DNA from: DATKJY01 sp964540105
Lineage (GTDB): Bacteria; Zixibacteria; MSB-5A5; GN15; FEB-12
DNA length: 64,000 nucleotides
NCBI GenBank assembly: GCA_964540105.1
Contig: CAZILL010000002.1
Location: forward strand, 186,001 to 250,000
Direction: 5' to 3'
Of this stretch, positions 36,932 to 45,789 are shown piece by piece (position 1 is the first letter of the stretch; each line of letters begins with the position of its first letter). The notes below the pieces were generated by a model, which ran no database searches, was not told the origin of the DNA, and saw only the letters and a program-made list of their open reading frames with translations. Both the position numbers and the translations under genes were made by a program.

Positions 36932-37112
36932 GCCGAATCACACGGACACTACAAGCTGTTGATTGCTCGCGACGGGCGCGTGTCTGTTTTATGTTGTAGT
37001 ATTCCCAAAGCTCAGTTTATTGAAATCGAGAAGGGCGACACGATGGTCTGGATCGTTGACGATATGACGGGTGTCGCTGAAACGACGACAGTCATACAGG
37101 GAGTTTTGCGTA

Positions 37113-37475
37113 ATGCGAACGACAAAGACACGGAAACCGGCTGCAAAGAAGAACCCGGTCAAACGGGGAGCGGCGAAAAAGCCCACTCAGAGGAAGAGAG
37201 CCAAGTTGTGGAGCGCGGCAGAAATGGCCATGCTTCGGAGCTCCTACAAGGCCATGACCACTCCCCAGATTGCGCGCAAGCTGAAACGCACGGTCGATGC
37301 CGTGCGCACCAAGGTTCGCGCGATGGGGCTGAGAAAGGCGCCGACGAGGAAGGCCGCCGGTCCAAAATTCGGCGCCGGCCGCACGACCAAAGGCAGATCG
37401 GTTCGGTTCACGTCGCCTAAGAAGGCCGCGCGGAAGAGCCCGACTCGCAAGGGGGATAAGCCCTCGCGCTGGTAA
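37113..37475 (+). CDS. Small very basic protein with Myb/SANT-like helix-turn-helix
   Basis: 120 residues, strongly basic, with Lys/Arg/Ala/Pro/Thr-rich tails on both sides, like histone H1 tails. The central part (about residues 30-75: LWSAAEMAMLRSSYKAMTTP, then IARKLKRTVDAVRTKVRAMGL) matches a Myb/SANT-like three-helix DNA-binding fold with a conserved Trp and an IARKL-type recognition helix. It probably binds DNA non-specifically as a nucleoid protein, or as a regulator. The ATG at 37113 has GGGAG nine bases upstream. An overlapping frame at 36959-37420 has no such support. A terminator follows. Confidence 0.72.
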   Translation: MRTTKTRKPAAKKNPVKRGAAKKPTQRKRAKLWSAAEMAMLRSSYKAMTTPQIARKLKRTVDAVRTKVRAMGLRKAPTRKAAGPKFGAGRTTKGRSVRFTSPKKAARKSPTRKGDKPSRW

Positions 37476-37500
37476 CCCTTTGCCGACATCATCTACGATA

Positions 37501-37529
37501 AAGCTCTCCTCGTGGGGGGCTTTTTTTTT
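37501..37529 (+). terminator. Rho-independent terminator after the basic Myb-like protein gene
   Basis: AAGCTCTCC, loop TCGT, GGGGGGCTT with two G-T pairs, then a run of T to 37529. Confidence 0.8.
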
Positions 37530-37580
37530 GCTGCCGGTGACAGTCGCGCATCACGCGTTGCTGCCTTGCCGCTCTTCTCC

Positions 37581-37609
37581 TTGACAGGATAGTCCGAGCG
37601 GGCCATATT
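37581..37609 (+). promoter_or_regulatory. Promoter candidate for etfB
   Basis: TTGACA (37581-37586), a 17-base spacer, then CATATT (37604-37609). The etfB ATG is 43 bases further on. Confidence 0.55.
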
Positions 37610-37652
37610 ATGCGACTTAAGAGAAGGTATTGCACTCAGTTCGGAGAATGGT

Positions 37653-38438
37653 ATGAATATCGTTGTTCTGGTGAAGCAGGTTCCGGAAATCGCGCTGATC
37701 AAAGTTGATGAAGCAGCCAACCAGGTTGTGCTGCCGGCCGGACCGGGGATCGTCAACCCCTTCGACGAATATGCGCTCGAAGAGGGTCTGCGCCTCAGAG
37801 AAAAGCATGGTGGAACATGCGTAGTCATGTCAATGGGTACTGAACGCACCGAGTCGGCGTTGCGGGACTGCCTGGCGCTCGGAGCCGACGACGCCTACTT
37901 GTTGATGGACGATCTATTCACCGGTTCCGATCCACAGGGGACCGGACGAATCTTAGCGGCGGGTGTAAAAAAACTCGGCGCATTTGACCTGGTGCTGGCT
38001 GGCAAGCAGGCGATCGATTCGGATTCGGCGCAAGTTCCGGGCGCAGTAGCGGCAATTCTCGATATCCCTCAGGCCCTCTTTGTGAAGAAATTTGAGAGCG
38101 TGGAAGCTGCCAAAGTTACAGTTTTCAGAACTACTGAAGATGGCTACGACGTGGTCGAGCTCTCGCTTCCCGCTGTTGTTTCGGTCGTCAAGGAGATCAA
38201 CGAGCCGAGGTTGCCATCGCTCAAAGGGAAAATGGCGGCCAAGAAGAAGAACATCGTTCGCTGGTCAGCCGCCGATCTGGGGCTCAACGGCGATGGAGTA
38301 GGTCCGAATTCTCGCACCAAGGTCATCAAAGTATCCACTCCGCCACCGCGCGCCAAAGGAGAAATGATAACCGGCGCAACCCCTGAAGAGATAGCAGATA
38401 ACCTCTTCAAGAAACTCCGCGAGAATCAGGTGGTCTGA
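37653..38438 (+). CDS. etfB: Electron transfer flavoprotein beta subunit
   Basis: 261 residues. ETF carries electrons from acyl-CoA dehydrogenases to the quinone pool through ETF:quinone oxidoreductase or related enzymes. The N-terminal VVLVKQVPEI, the family signature VAAILDIPQALFVKKFE region and AGKQAIDSDSAQVPG are present, and the length is normal. It is unusual that no etfA follows; the next gene is a cupin. The acyl-CoA dehydrogenase at 49032 is a likely client. The ATG has CGGAG six bases upstream. Confidence 0.93.
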   Translation: MNIVVLVKQVPEIALIKVDEAANQVVLPAGPGIVNPFDEYALEEGLRLREKHGGTCVVMSMGTERTESALRDCLALGADDAYLLMDDLFTGSDPQGTGRILAAGVKKLGAFDLVLAGKQAIDSDSAQVPGAVAAILDIPQALFVKKFESVEAAKVTVFRTTEDGYDVVELSLPAVVSVVKEINEPRLPSLKGKMAAKKKNIVRWSAADLGLNGDGVGPNSRTKVIKVSTPPPRAKGEMITGATPEEIADNLFKKLRENQVV

Positions 38439-38562
38439 CCCAGGCGCAGATATACTGCATCCTGTCAGGAATACGCGGGGAAGAAGGCGCTTCCGGTCAC
38501 GGACAGGGGCTGATCGCTCTTAATCAGCTGCACATGCAACACAGATTCAGAGGAGACGGCGC

Positions 38563-38925
38563 GTGTTAATCCGCAGGCTGAATGATTGTGCTCGTATAAC
38601 TGCAGGAGACGGAACACTCCTCAGAGAGCTGGTTCATCCGGATCGCGACTATTCGTTTTCCGGGCGCTACTCGCTTGCCCACGCCGTAGTGCCAGTCGGG
38701 CAAACCTCGAAACGTCACACTCTTGCGACTGACGAAGTGTACTATATCCTCTCTGGTGAGGGGGAAATGCACGTCGATGACGAAGACGCCTGTCTGGTTG
38801 CCGGAGATACGGTTGAGATTCCACCGGGCTCAACTCAATGGCTTGCCAATATCGGGGACAGCCCCTTGGAGTTTCTCTGCATTGTCGACCCAGCCTGGCG
38901 AAAGGAGGACGAAGCGATCGGGTAA
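38563..38925 (+). CDS. Small cupin-domain protein
   Basis: 120 residues, one cupin_2 barrel. Motif 1 is like SLAHAVVPVGQTSKRHTL...EVYYILSGEGEM and motif 2 is GDTVEIPPGSTQWLANIG; His and Glu metal ligands of motif 1 are present, while motif 2 lacks the usual His. Such proteins bind small ligands or act as isomerases or dioxygenases; the substrate is unknown. The GTG start has GAGGAGA nine bases upstream. It is 124 bases after etfB and 137 bases before the next gene. Confidence 0.82.
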   Translation: MLIRRLNDCARITAGDGTLLRELVHPDRDYSFSGRYSLAHAVVPVGQTSKRHTLATDEVYYILSGEGEMHVDDEDACLVAGDTVEIPPGSTQWLANIGDSPLEFLCIVDPAWRKEDEAIG

Positions 38926-39027
38926 CTCATATCCAGACGTGCCCCCGCGCCGATGAAGCGTTTCCGTCGCAAGCTCACGCCATGCAAGACGGCAGTTGCT
39001 GGCTGTTTTTCTGTATCTAATTCAACT

Positions 39028-39057
39028 TTGACAGGCATGTAAGAAGAAATCTATATT
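39028..39057 (+). promoter_or_regulatory. Promoter, leaderless type, of the gene at 39063
   Basis: TTGACA (39028-39033), an 18-base spacer, then TATATT (39052-39057). The ATG at 39063 follows after only five bases. Confidence 0.7.
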
Positions 39058-39062
39058 CCCGC

Positions 39063-41315
39063 ATGCAGCCCTCATTCAACTCTCGAAAATGGCCGAACCT
39101 GCTCCCTCATATCCTCGGCGTAGTCCTGCTGTCATGCGTGTTCTATAATACCGTACGATCCGCCGATCTTGTCCGCTTCACTCTCTCGGATTTGCGCATC
39201 CTGTATCTGTTTGACGAACCGGAGCAGATTGACTGGCCGACGCTGTATTATCTCAACGATCGCTATGGTTGTCGGGTCGATCTGATCACTCTGACCCTGT
39301 CGGAGCATTTCCAATCCCGCCGGAGCGAGATCGAAAAAGTCCAATTCTACCTTCACACGGTGGCGCTGAGCGACTCCGTGCCGGTGCAGATGGATTCGCT
39401 CGGAGGAGAACTATTCGCTGAGCGTCGTCCGGATATTGTCATCTTTGCCGATGAGGGCCACGATCCCCTGTACCAGCGGTTTAGAGCATACATACTGGGG
39501 CTCAGCCACGATTCGTCGGCTCATTTCCAGATCGAGAGAGTCTATAAACGGGCTGACAGCCTGTCCGAACTGTCCGCGATTGGCGCAGTCTCCCTCAATA
39601 CTCGGGAGTTGCTGCAGACCTATCGACCGCAGATGGAGACCGAGATTCCCCAGTTGTTTCCGTGGTTTCGTTCCGATCTCGTCAAGACCGAAGGTCTGGC
39701 ATGCTATCTCCTCTTGCAAAGTCAGAGTATCCCAAAGGGTCAGGTCGCAGATTTTGTTACCGAGCTCCCCGCACATCGACTGGCAACTCTGTTTGAAAGA
39801 CTCGTTGACAAAGGAGCGCTGCAAGAGGCCCTCATGCGGCGAGCGACTGCTGCTCGCAATCACTTTGACGAGGCGATCCGAAGTGCGGGCAGAGCGCGAG
39901 TGGAAAAGATCCTCGCAGGCCACAAAGAGCTCCTCACCCTTCGAGAGCAGACGCGAGCAGAGCGGCGGTTATCCGAGAACCGTCAGTTTGGTTTCTATCT
40001 GGCTGATATGATTGCTCGCTCTCAGGGCGCGATTCTCGACGCTGTGGGTCTGTCCTGGGACGGGCAGATCATTACGAGGGATTCACCCGACGGCCCGAAA
40101 GTGAAGTTTCGAGCCTCGCTGTCGGCCGATGGTCCCCAGGAAATTCAACTCTCTTCGGTGCAATTCCTTCCGTATTGGGACACGCTTCGTGTGACTCTGG
40201 ATTCACTTCCGAAGCTGATCGCTCCCCATCAGAATTTCGTTCGGGAGTATCTGGTCGACCTGGATCGCACCCGTCTGGAAGCCGAACAAGCAGAGTCACT
40301 CCAATTCGCGTGCGATCTTGCCTACAACGAGATTCCATTCAGGGTATATTCGGCCGTGCCGATCTGGGAGACGCCGAATTTGAACATCACCTTTCAACCA
40401 GGTTTCTACTTCCTGCCGCAGCCGATCCAATTGGATGTCGATAAAGTTGTGGCGTCAATGACCTGGCGGGCTATGATCAGCAAGCCGACTTACTACTCCG
40501 GAAAGGTCGACATCCAGCTTGAAACACCTCGCGGGCTTTTTGCTGGTGCGTATCAGACGCAACTGACACTTAAGAAGGGATCGCGCACGGAGATGCTTCG
40601 CATTCCTTTCTCAGTGTCAAACCTGTTCGAGTTGGGTATCCAGCAGCAGACGATCACCCTCTCTCTTCGCGGACGTCCCGTTGCAACGGACACCGGCATC
40701 ATTCGCATCGCGTCATGCCATGTCGCCGACACGATCAAGATCGGTTTCCTGCCGGATAGCACCGGCTTGCTCGAAGATGTGCTTCGGATGACCGGAGCCG
40801 GTTTCCAACCCCTGACCGATCGATCGTTGGCGACCGCCGAACTCGAGATATACAATGTCATCGTAGTCGGGTCGGGGGCGTTTCGTGACTACCCCAATCT
40901 GCGGAAGATCACCGGACGCCTTGAAGAGTATATCCGTTATGGTGGGTCGCTGATTCTGCTTGGCCAGCCGCCGGATTGGCCCGACGGCGTGTTGCCCGTC
41001 AACGTGGTTCCGAGCCTTGAGTTGGTTACCGGCGACGGCGTGACCACCCTGGTATCGGGCGATCATCTGCTGACCAAACCGTACCTGATTTCAGAAAACG
41101 GTCTGCTCGATTTCTTCACGACCAGGACAGCCGTGGCTCCGGCGGTTGTGACCCCCGCCGAGAAGGTTATGTCGACCAGGTCAGGAGGCGCCTTGCTGTC
41201 GGTTTCTCGCCTCGGAAAAGGGCAGATCATCTACTGTGGTCTGCCGATCACCGATATGATCGCCGCTCTGAATATCGACGCCATCCATCTTTTCGCTAAT
41301 CTTCTGAACCATTAG
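39063..41315 (+). CDS. Large exported protein of unknown function
   Basis: 750 residues, not recognised. An N-terminal hydrophobic segment (LPHILGVVLLSCVFYNTVRSAD) is a signal peptide or anchor. Residues 40-200 (LRILYLFDEPEQIDWPTLYYL) look like an alpha/beta domain. A charged helical region lies around 200-330, beta-rich modules around 330-570, and a class-I glutaminase-like Rossmann segment at 575-750 (YNVIVVGSGAFRDYPNLRKI, YIRYGGSLILLGQP). No catalytic Cys/His pair is obvious. It lacks a ribosome site and is predicted leaderless. The ABC exporter genes follow 52 bases downstream, perhaps as part of the same unit; a transport-linked role would be speculation. Confidence 0.72.
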   Translation: MQPSFNSRKWPNLLPHILGVVLLSCVFYNTVRSADLVRFTLSDLRILYLFDEPEQIDWPTLYYLNDRYGCRVDLITLTLSEHFQSRRSEIEKVQFYLHTVALSDSVPVQMDSLGGELFAERRPDIVIFADEGHDPLYQRFRAYILGLSHDSSAHFQIERVYKRADSLSELSAIGAVSLNTRELLQTYRPQMETEIPQLFPWFRSDLVKTEGLACYLLLQSQSIPKGQVADFVTELPAHRLATLFERLVDKGALQEALMRRATAARNHFDEAIRSAGRARVEKILAGHKELLTLREQTRAERRLSENRQFGFYLADMIARSQGAILDAVGLSWDGQIITRDSPDGPKVKFRASLSADGPQEIQLSSVQFLPYWDTLRVTLDSLPKLIAPHQNFVREYLVDLDRTRLEAEQAESLQFACDLAYNEIPFRVYSAVPIWETPNLNITFQPGFYFLPQPIQLDVDKVVASMTWRAMISKPTYYSGKVDIQLETPRGLFAGAYQTQLTLKKGSRTEMLRIPFSVSNLFELGIQQQTITLSLRGRPVATDTGIIRIASCHVADTIKIGFLPDSTGLLEDVLRMTGAGFQPLTDRSLATAELEIYNVIVVGSGAFRDYPNLRKITGRLEEYIRYGGSLILLGQPPDWPDGVLPVNVVPSLELVTGDGVTTLVSGDHLLTKPYLISENGLLDFFTTRTAVAPAVVTPAEKVMSTRSGGALLSVSRLGKGQIIYCGLPITDMIAALNIDAIHLFANLLNH

Positions 41316-41367
41316 CTTTGGTCAGCGTTACAATTATTCACTATGTTCGACAATCAGGATTCTGCTT

Positions 41368-43137
41368 GTGACTGAAACCGTCATGCCATCAGGAACTGCG
41401 CGTGGGCGTTTCTCCACCCTGACGAAATACCTCAGGGGGTACAAGCTCTACCTGATCTTTGGTGGCATGGCCGTCGTGCTCGCCAACTCGCTGATACTCA
41501 TCAACCCGTATTTGATGAAACTCGTCTTCGACCGGTTGGAGCAAAAGGCACCGGTCAGCGAGATTTACGGCTATATCGTGGGGATCATCGGTCTCGCGAT
41601 TCTTGCAGGCCTGTTTCGGTTCTTCATGCGCCGGACGATCATCTGGATGTCCCGACGCTTGGAGTATGATCTGCGGGGCGAGCTGTTCGCTCATCTCCTG
41701 AAGCTGTCTCCATCGTTTTATGATCGTACGCGCACCGGCGACATCATTGCCCGCGCGACCAACGATCTTGAGGCGGTTCGCATGATGATCGGACCCGGAA
41801 TCATGCAGATTGCGAACACCTTTGTAACTGTTGTTGTGGCGCTGTCGTTCATGGTCTATCTCTCCCCTAAGTTGACCGTGTACGCGGTCATTCCTCTTCT
41901 GGCGGTACCGTTCATGGTGAACAAACTTGGCAACGTAGTACACCGGAAATACACGAAAATTCAGGAGCATTTCTCAACGTTGACGGCTACCGCGCAAGAA
42001 AACCTGGCCGGAATTCGCGTTGTGAAGGCGTACCGTCAGGAAGCTGAAGAGGTTCGGCATTTCTCAAAAGTCTCGTCAGAGTATGTCCGCCTGAATCTGG
42101 ATATGGCGCGCATCTACGGCGTACTTTTTCCATTGATTATCTTTGTGGCCTCAGTCCTCAACCTGACCGTGCTCTACTTCGGTGGGATGGATGTCATCAA
42201 CGGGCGGATTCCACTCGGTACGATGGTCGCGTTCTTTGCGTACCTGACCATGCTCTTCTGGCCGATGATGGCTGGTGGTTGGGTGGTATCGCTCTATCAG
42301 CAGGGCACGGCATCGCTCGATCGGATTAATAAGATTCTGTTCACGGAGCCCGAGATTCGCAATGTCGATGGGCCCCTGCACTCGGCAAAGATGCGCGGAC
42401 GAGTCGAACTGCGGAATCTGACCTTTGCGTACAACGGCAAGAATGTTCTCGATGGCATCTCGCTCACGATTGAACCGGGCCAGACCCTCGGCGTGGTTGG
42501 GAGTATCGGTTCCGGGAAAAGCACGCTGGTTTCGCTTCTAACCCGCCTCTATCCCGTGCAGCGCGGCCAGATGTTCGTCGATGATCGAGATATCAACGAC
42601 TGGGACATCGCATCCCTGCGGCGACAGATCGGATTTGCCCCCCAGGAACCGTTCCTTTTTTCTGACTCCCTCGCCGAGAATATCCGATTCGGAAGATCCA
42701 GCGCTGAATCCGCCAATGTGGCCCTGGCAGCCGAGACCGCCGCACTGTCGAAAGATATTGCCACGTTTCCAAACGGCTACGAGACCGTCGTTGGGGAGCG
42801 CGGGATCACACTCTCGGGCGGACAAAAACAACGGACCGCAATTGCACGCGCACTGCTGATCGAACCGGCGATCGTGATTCTCGACGACGCAACTTCAGCG
42901 GTGGACACCGAAACCGAGGATCAGATCAACGAGCGAATGAAAACAGCGCTCGAGCATTGCACGACCATCATTATCTCGCACAGGATTTCGTCGGTGAAGG
43001 AAGCGGATATCATCATTTATCTGGAGAACGGCAAGATTGCCGAGCAGGGGGATCACGACGACCTGACCGCGCTCGGCGGTAATTACGCCGAACTCTACCG
43101 GGCGCAACTATTGGAGCAGGAGATCGAAAGACTGTAG
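41368..43137 (+). CDS. ABC exporter half-transporter with degenerate Walker B
   Basis: 589 residues: six membrane helices, then a nucleotide-binding domain. Walker A is GSIGSGKST near residue 380, the signature LSGGQKQRTA near 481 and Walker B VILDDATSAVD near 504. The catalytic Glu after Walker B is Asp here, whereas the partner gene has Glu. This is the pattern of the inactive-site subunit in heterodimeric exporters (TM287/288, BmrCD, LmrCD type). Substrates of such exporters are drugs, lipids or peptides; none can be assigned. GTG start; the stop overlaps the next gene by one base. Confidence 0.93.
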   Translation: MTETVMPSGTARGRFSTLTKYLRGYKLYLIFGGMAVVLANSLILINPYLMKLVFDRLEQKAPVSEIYGYIVGIIGLAILAGLFRFFMRRTIIWMSRRLEYDLRGELFAHLLKLSPSFYDRTRTGDIIARATNDLEAVRMMIGPGIMQIANTFVTVVVALSFMVYLSPKLTVYAVIPLLAVPFMVNKLGNVVHRKYTKIQEHFSTLTATAQENLAGIRVVKAYRQEAEEVRHFSKVSSEYVRLNLDMARIYGVLFPLIIFVASVLNLTVLYFGGMDVINGRIPLGTMVAFFAYLTMLFWPMMAGGWVVSLYQQGTASLDRINKILFTEPEIRNVDGPLHSAKMRGRVELRNLTFAYNGKNVLDGISLTIEPGQTLGVVGSIGSGKSTLVSLLTRLYPVQRGQMFVDDRDINDWDIASLRRQIGFAPQEPFLFSDSLAENIRFGRSSAESANVALAAETAALSKDIATFPNGYETVVGERGITLSGGQKQRTAIARALLIEPAIVILDDATSAVDTETEDQINERMKTALEHCTTIIISHRISSVKEADIIIYLENGKIAEQGDHDDLTALGGNYAELYRAQLLEQEIERL

Positions 43138-44951
43138 TGGCCACAAACGGCATGCATGAAGAAGAAGCGCTGGGAAAAGCGTACGACGCCCGCCTGATGA
43201 AGCGCCTGCTCGTGTATCTGCGCCCGTACCGGAAGTTCGTCGTGTGGGCAGTCATTATGCTCATGGTCGGTTCCGTGGCGCAGATTGCGCTGACCTTTCT
43301 TACCCAGATCGGCATCGATGACTATGTCAAAAAGGGGAACGCCACTGGGTTCGGGTGGCTCGTACTCGCGTATCTTGGCGTCATGGTTTTATCGCTTGCC
43401 GCCAGCTACGGAGAGACCTTCATCACGATGATGCTCGGCCAACGGGTGCAGTACGACATTCGCATGGAAGTCTTTCGCCATCTGCAGAAGCTGCACCTGG
43501 CGTATTTCGATCGGAACCCGGTCGGGCGGCTGCTTACGCGGGTGACGAACGATGTCACTGTGCTCAATGAAATGTTTTCCTCCGGAGTAGTGACTATCAT
43601 CGGCGATCTGTTCATGTTGACGCTGATCATCGGCGCCCTGCTCTACTACAACTGGAAACTGGCGCTGGTAACCTTCATGGTTCTGCCGCTCCTGGTCGGT
43701 GCCACCCTGCTTTTTCGAGCCCGCGTGCGAAATGTCTATCGCGATGTCCGTCTCACTCTGGCGCGGCTGAACGCCTTTGTGCAGGAACATGTGACCGGCA
43801 TCAAGATCATTCAGTTGTTCGCGCAGGAAGAGCGTGTCAATGAGCGCTTTGGCGTGATCAATGCGAACTTGCGCTCGCTTCACTTCAAGTCCGTGCTCTA
43901 CTACGCCGTCTTCTTTCCCACGGTGGAAATTATCGGGGCGCTCTCGGTAGGGCTGCTGCTCTACTATGGCGGGATGAATATCAATGCCAACGTGCTTACG
44001 TTCGGACAGTTGGTCGCCTTCATTCAACTGGTGCAGCGCTTCTATCGACCGATCGCCGACTTGGCTGAGAAGTACAATATTCTGCAGTCGTCGATGGCGT
44101 CCTCGGAGCGAATCTTCGGGCTTCTCGATACCAAACCCGCGATAGTGGACATTCCTGCGCCGAGGGGGATCTCCAGATTCGCGGGGAAGATCGATATTGA
44201 TAGAGTCTGGTTCGCATACAACAATGACGACTGGGTGCTTCAGGATGTTTCGTTCACAGTCGAACCGAAGGAGAAAGTGGCCGTGGTGGGCGCTACGGGC
44301 GCCGGGAAGAGCTCGCTCATATCGCTCTTGTATCGTTTCTATGATTATCAAAAGGGATCGATCCGACTCGATGGCGTGGACCTCAAGGAGATAGCCGCTG
44401 CTGATCTCCGCGGGCATCTGGGGCTGGTCCTCCAGGACGTATTTCTGTTCAGCGGAGACTACGCCGGCAACGTGCGTCTGCGCAACGACGCCATCACCGA
44501 CGCTCAGGTACAGGCCGCACTTGATCGGGTTGGCTTCAGCCGGTTTGTCGACGAAAACGCGGGCGGATTACACGGCGAGATCAGAGAACGCGGCGCAACG
44601 CTCTCGACCGGACAAAAGCAACTACTGTCGTTCGCCCGAGCGTTAGCCTTTAATCCCGACATTCTCATTCTCGATGAGGCCACCAGCTCAGTTGACACCG
44701 AAACGGAGCGGCTCATCCAGCGCGCGCTAGACGAACTATTGAAGGATCGAACCTCGATCGTGATTGCGCATCGCCTGTCGACGATTGAGAAGGCGGATAA
44801 GATTGTTGTCTTGCATCACGGGCGAGTGCGGGAAATCGGCCGACACGACGAACTCCTCAAACAGCGCGGAATTTATCACAAATTGTACCAAATGCAGTAC
44901 AAGAAGCAGGCGGCCCAGTCGGATGTGACCTCGCGCGTGAGCGGGATATGA
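43137..44951 (+). CDS. ABC exporter half-transporter, partner of the preceding gene
   Basis: 604 residues with six membrane helices and a nucleotide-binding domain. Walker A is GATGAGKSS near 385, the signature is LSTGQKQLLS (not LSGGQ) near 488, and Walker B ILILDEATSSVD has the normal Glu. The non-canonical signature pairs with the Asp-bearing Walker B of the preceding protein, so the two should form one active and one degenerate ATP site. The GTG start overlaps the stop of its partner by one base, favouring equal production. Confidence 0.93.
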   Translation: MATNGMHEEEALGKAYDARLMKRLLVYLRPYRKFVVWAVIMLMVGSVAQIALTFLTQIGIDDYVKKGNATGFGWLVLAYLGVMVLSLAASYGETFITMMLGQRVQYDIRMEVFRHLQKLHLAYFDRNPVGRLLTRVTNDVTVLNEMFSSGVVTIIGDLFMLTLIIGALLYYNWKLALVTFMVLPLLVGATLLFRARVRNVYRDVRLTLARLNAFVQEHVTGIKIIQLFAQEERVNERFGVINANLRSLHFKSVLYYAVFFPTVEIIGALSVGLLLYYGGMNINANVLTFGQLVAFIQLVQRFYRPIADLAEKYNILQSSMASSERIFGLLDTKPAIVDIPAPRGISRFAGKIDIDRVWFAYNNDDWVLQDVSFTVEPKEKVAVVGATGAGKSSLISLLYRFYDYQKGSIRLDGVDLKEIAAADLRGHLGLVLQDVFLFSGDYAGNVRLRNDAITDAQVQAALDRVGFSRFVDENAGGLHGEIRERGATLSTGQKQLLSFARALAFNPDILILDEATSSVDTETERLIQRALDELLKDRTSIVIAHRLSTIEKADKIVVLHHGRVREIGRHDELLKQRGIYHKLYQMQYKKQAAQSDVTSRVSGI

Positions 44952-45736
44952 CCCACCGGCAATTAGCAGGACTACTTGCCTTCAGCCGGCGCGTAGCAAT
45001 TGAGGCTGGCGCAATTCTAAAGCGTGGCTTCGGTCGACGCTTGTCAATCGACTACAAGGGACGGATTGACCCGGTCACCGATTATGATCTGCGCTCGGAA
45101 CAGTACATCGTATCACGCATCAGTCGCGCCTATCCCGGACATGAGATCCTCGCCGAGGAAGGGGGACGCGGGAATGACTCTTCAGAACATCGATGGGTGA
45201 TCGATCCCCTCGACGGTACCGTCAACTATGCTCACGGTTTCCCGATCTATTGTGTTTCGATTGCGCTTGAGTATCGCCGCGAAATCGTCTGTGGGGCTGT
45301 GTTCGATCCCGAGCGAGACGAGCTCTTCTCGGCCGGAAAGGGGTTGGGGGCGCATCTGAATCGTCGGAGGATTCATGTTTCAACGGAAAGAAGACTGGAG
45401 CGAGCCCTGCTGGCGACCGGTTTTGCCTATGATATTGGAACTTCGAAACAGAACAACCTCGGGCTCTTTGCGCGCATGGCCAAAGAGGCGCAGGGGATCC
45501 GTCGCCCCGGGTCAGCAGCGATCGACCTCTGCTGGGTGGCTGCGGGGAGAATCGACGGCTTCTGGGAACTGAAACTGCATCCGTGGGATACGGCCGCGGC
45601 GAAACTCCTGATTGTCGAGGCTGGCGGTCGGGTGTCGCGGGTGGATGGCTCTGCGTATTCGATCTATGATCGCGACTTGTTGGCATCAAATGGAGCTCTC
45701 CACGAGCCGATGATGCGTGTATTAGGTCGACATTAG
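44948..45736 (+). CDS. Inositol monophosphatase family protein
   Basis: 262 residues, a Mg2+-dependent sugar-phosphate phosphatase. The metal-binding motifs DPVTDYD, AEEGG, DPLDGTVNY and the distal WDTAAAKLLIVEAGG are present. It could act on inositol 1-phosphate, fructose bisphosphate or, as SuhB, in rRNA transcription. It overlaps the ABC exporter gene by four bases (ATGA), so it is translationally coupled to it. Confidence 0.92.
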   Translation: MTHRQLAGLLAFSRRVAIEAGAILKRGFGRRLSIDYKGRIDPVTDYDLRSEQYIVSRISRAYPGHEILAEEGGRGNDSSEHRWVIDPLDGTVNYAHGFPIYCVSIALEYRREIVCGAVFDPERDELFSAGKGLGAHLNRRRIHVSTERRLERALLATGFAYDIGTSKQNNLGLFARMAKEAQGIRRPGSAAIDLCWVAAGRIDGFWELKLHPWDTAAAKLLIVEAGGRVSRVDGSAYSIYDRDLLASNGALHEPMMRVLGRH

Positions 45737-45754
45737 GGAGCGTTTGCCTTGCAT

Positions 45755-45783
45755 TTGACTTGGTCACCAACAATTGATATGGT
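45755..45783 (+). promoter_or_regulatory. Promoter, leaderless type, of glmM-glmS
   Basis: TTGACT (45755-45760), a 17-base spacer, then TATGGT (45778-45783), with the ATG six bases further on. Confidence 0.65.
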
Positions 45784-45789
45784 AGAGAA

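Noticed and set aside
36959..37420. Open frame overlapping the basic Myb-like protein in another frame
   Set aside because: No ribosome site or family match, low-complexity translation, and it is the shadow of the Lys/Arg-rich gene at 37113-37475.
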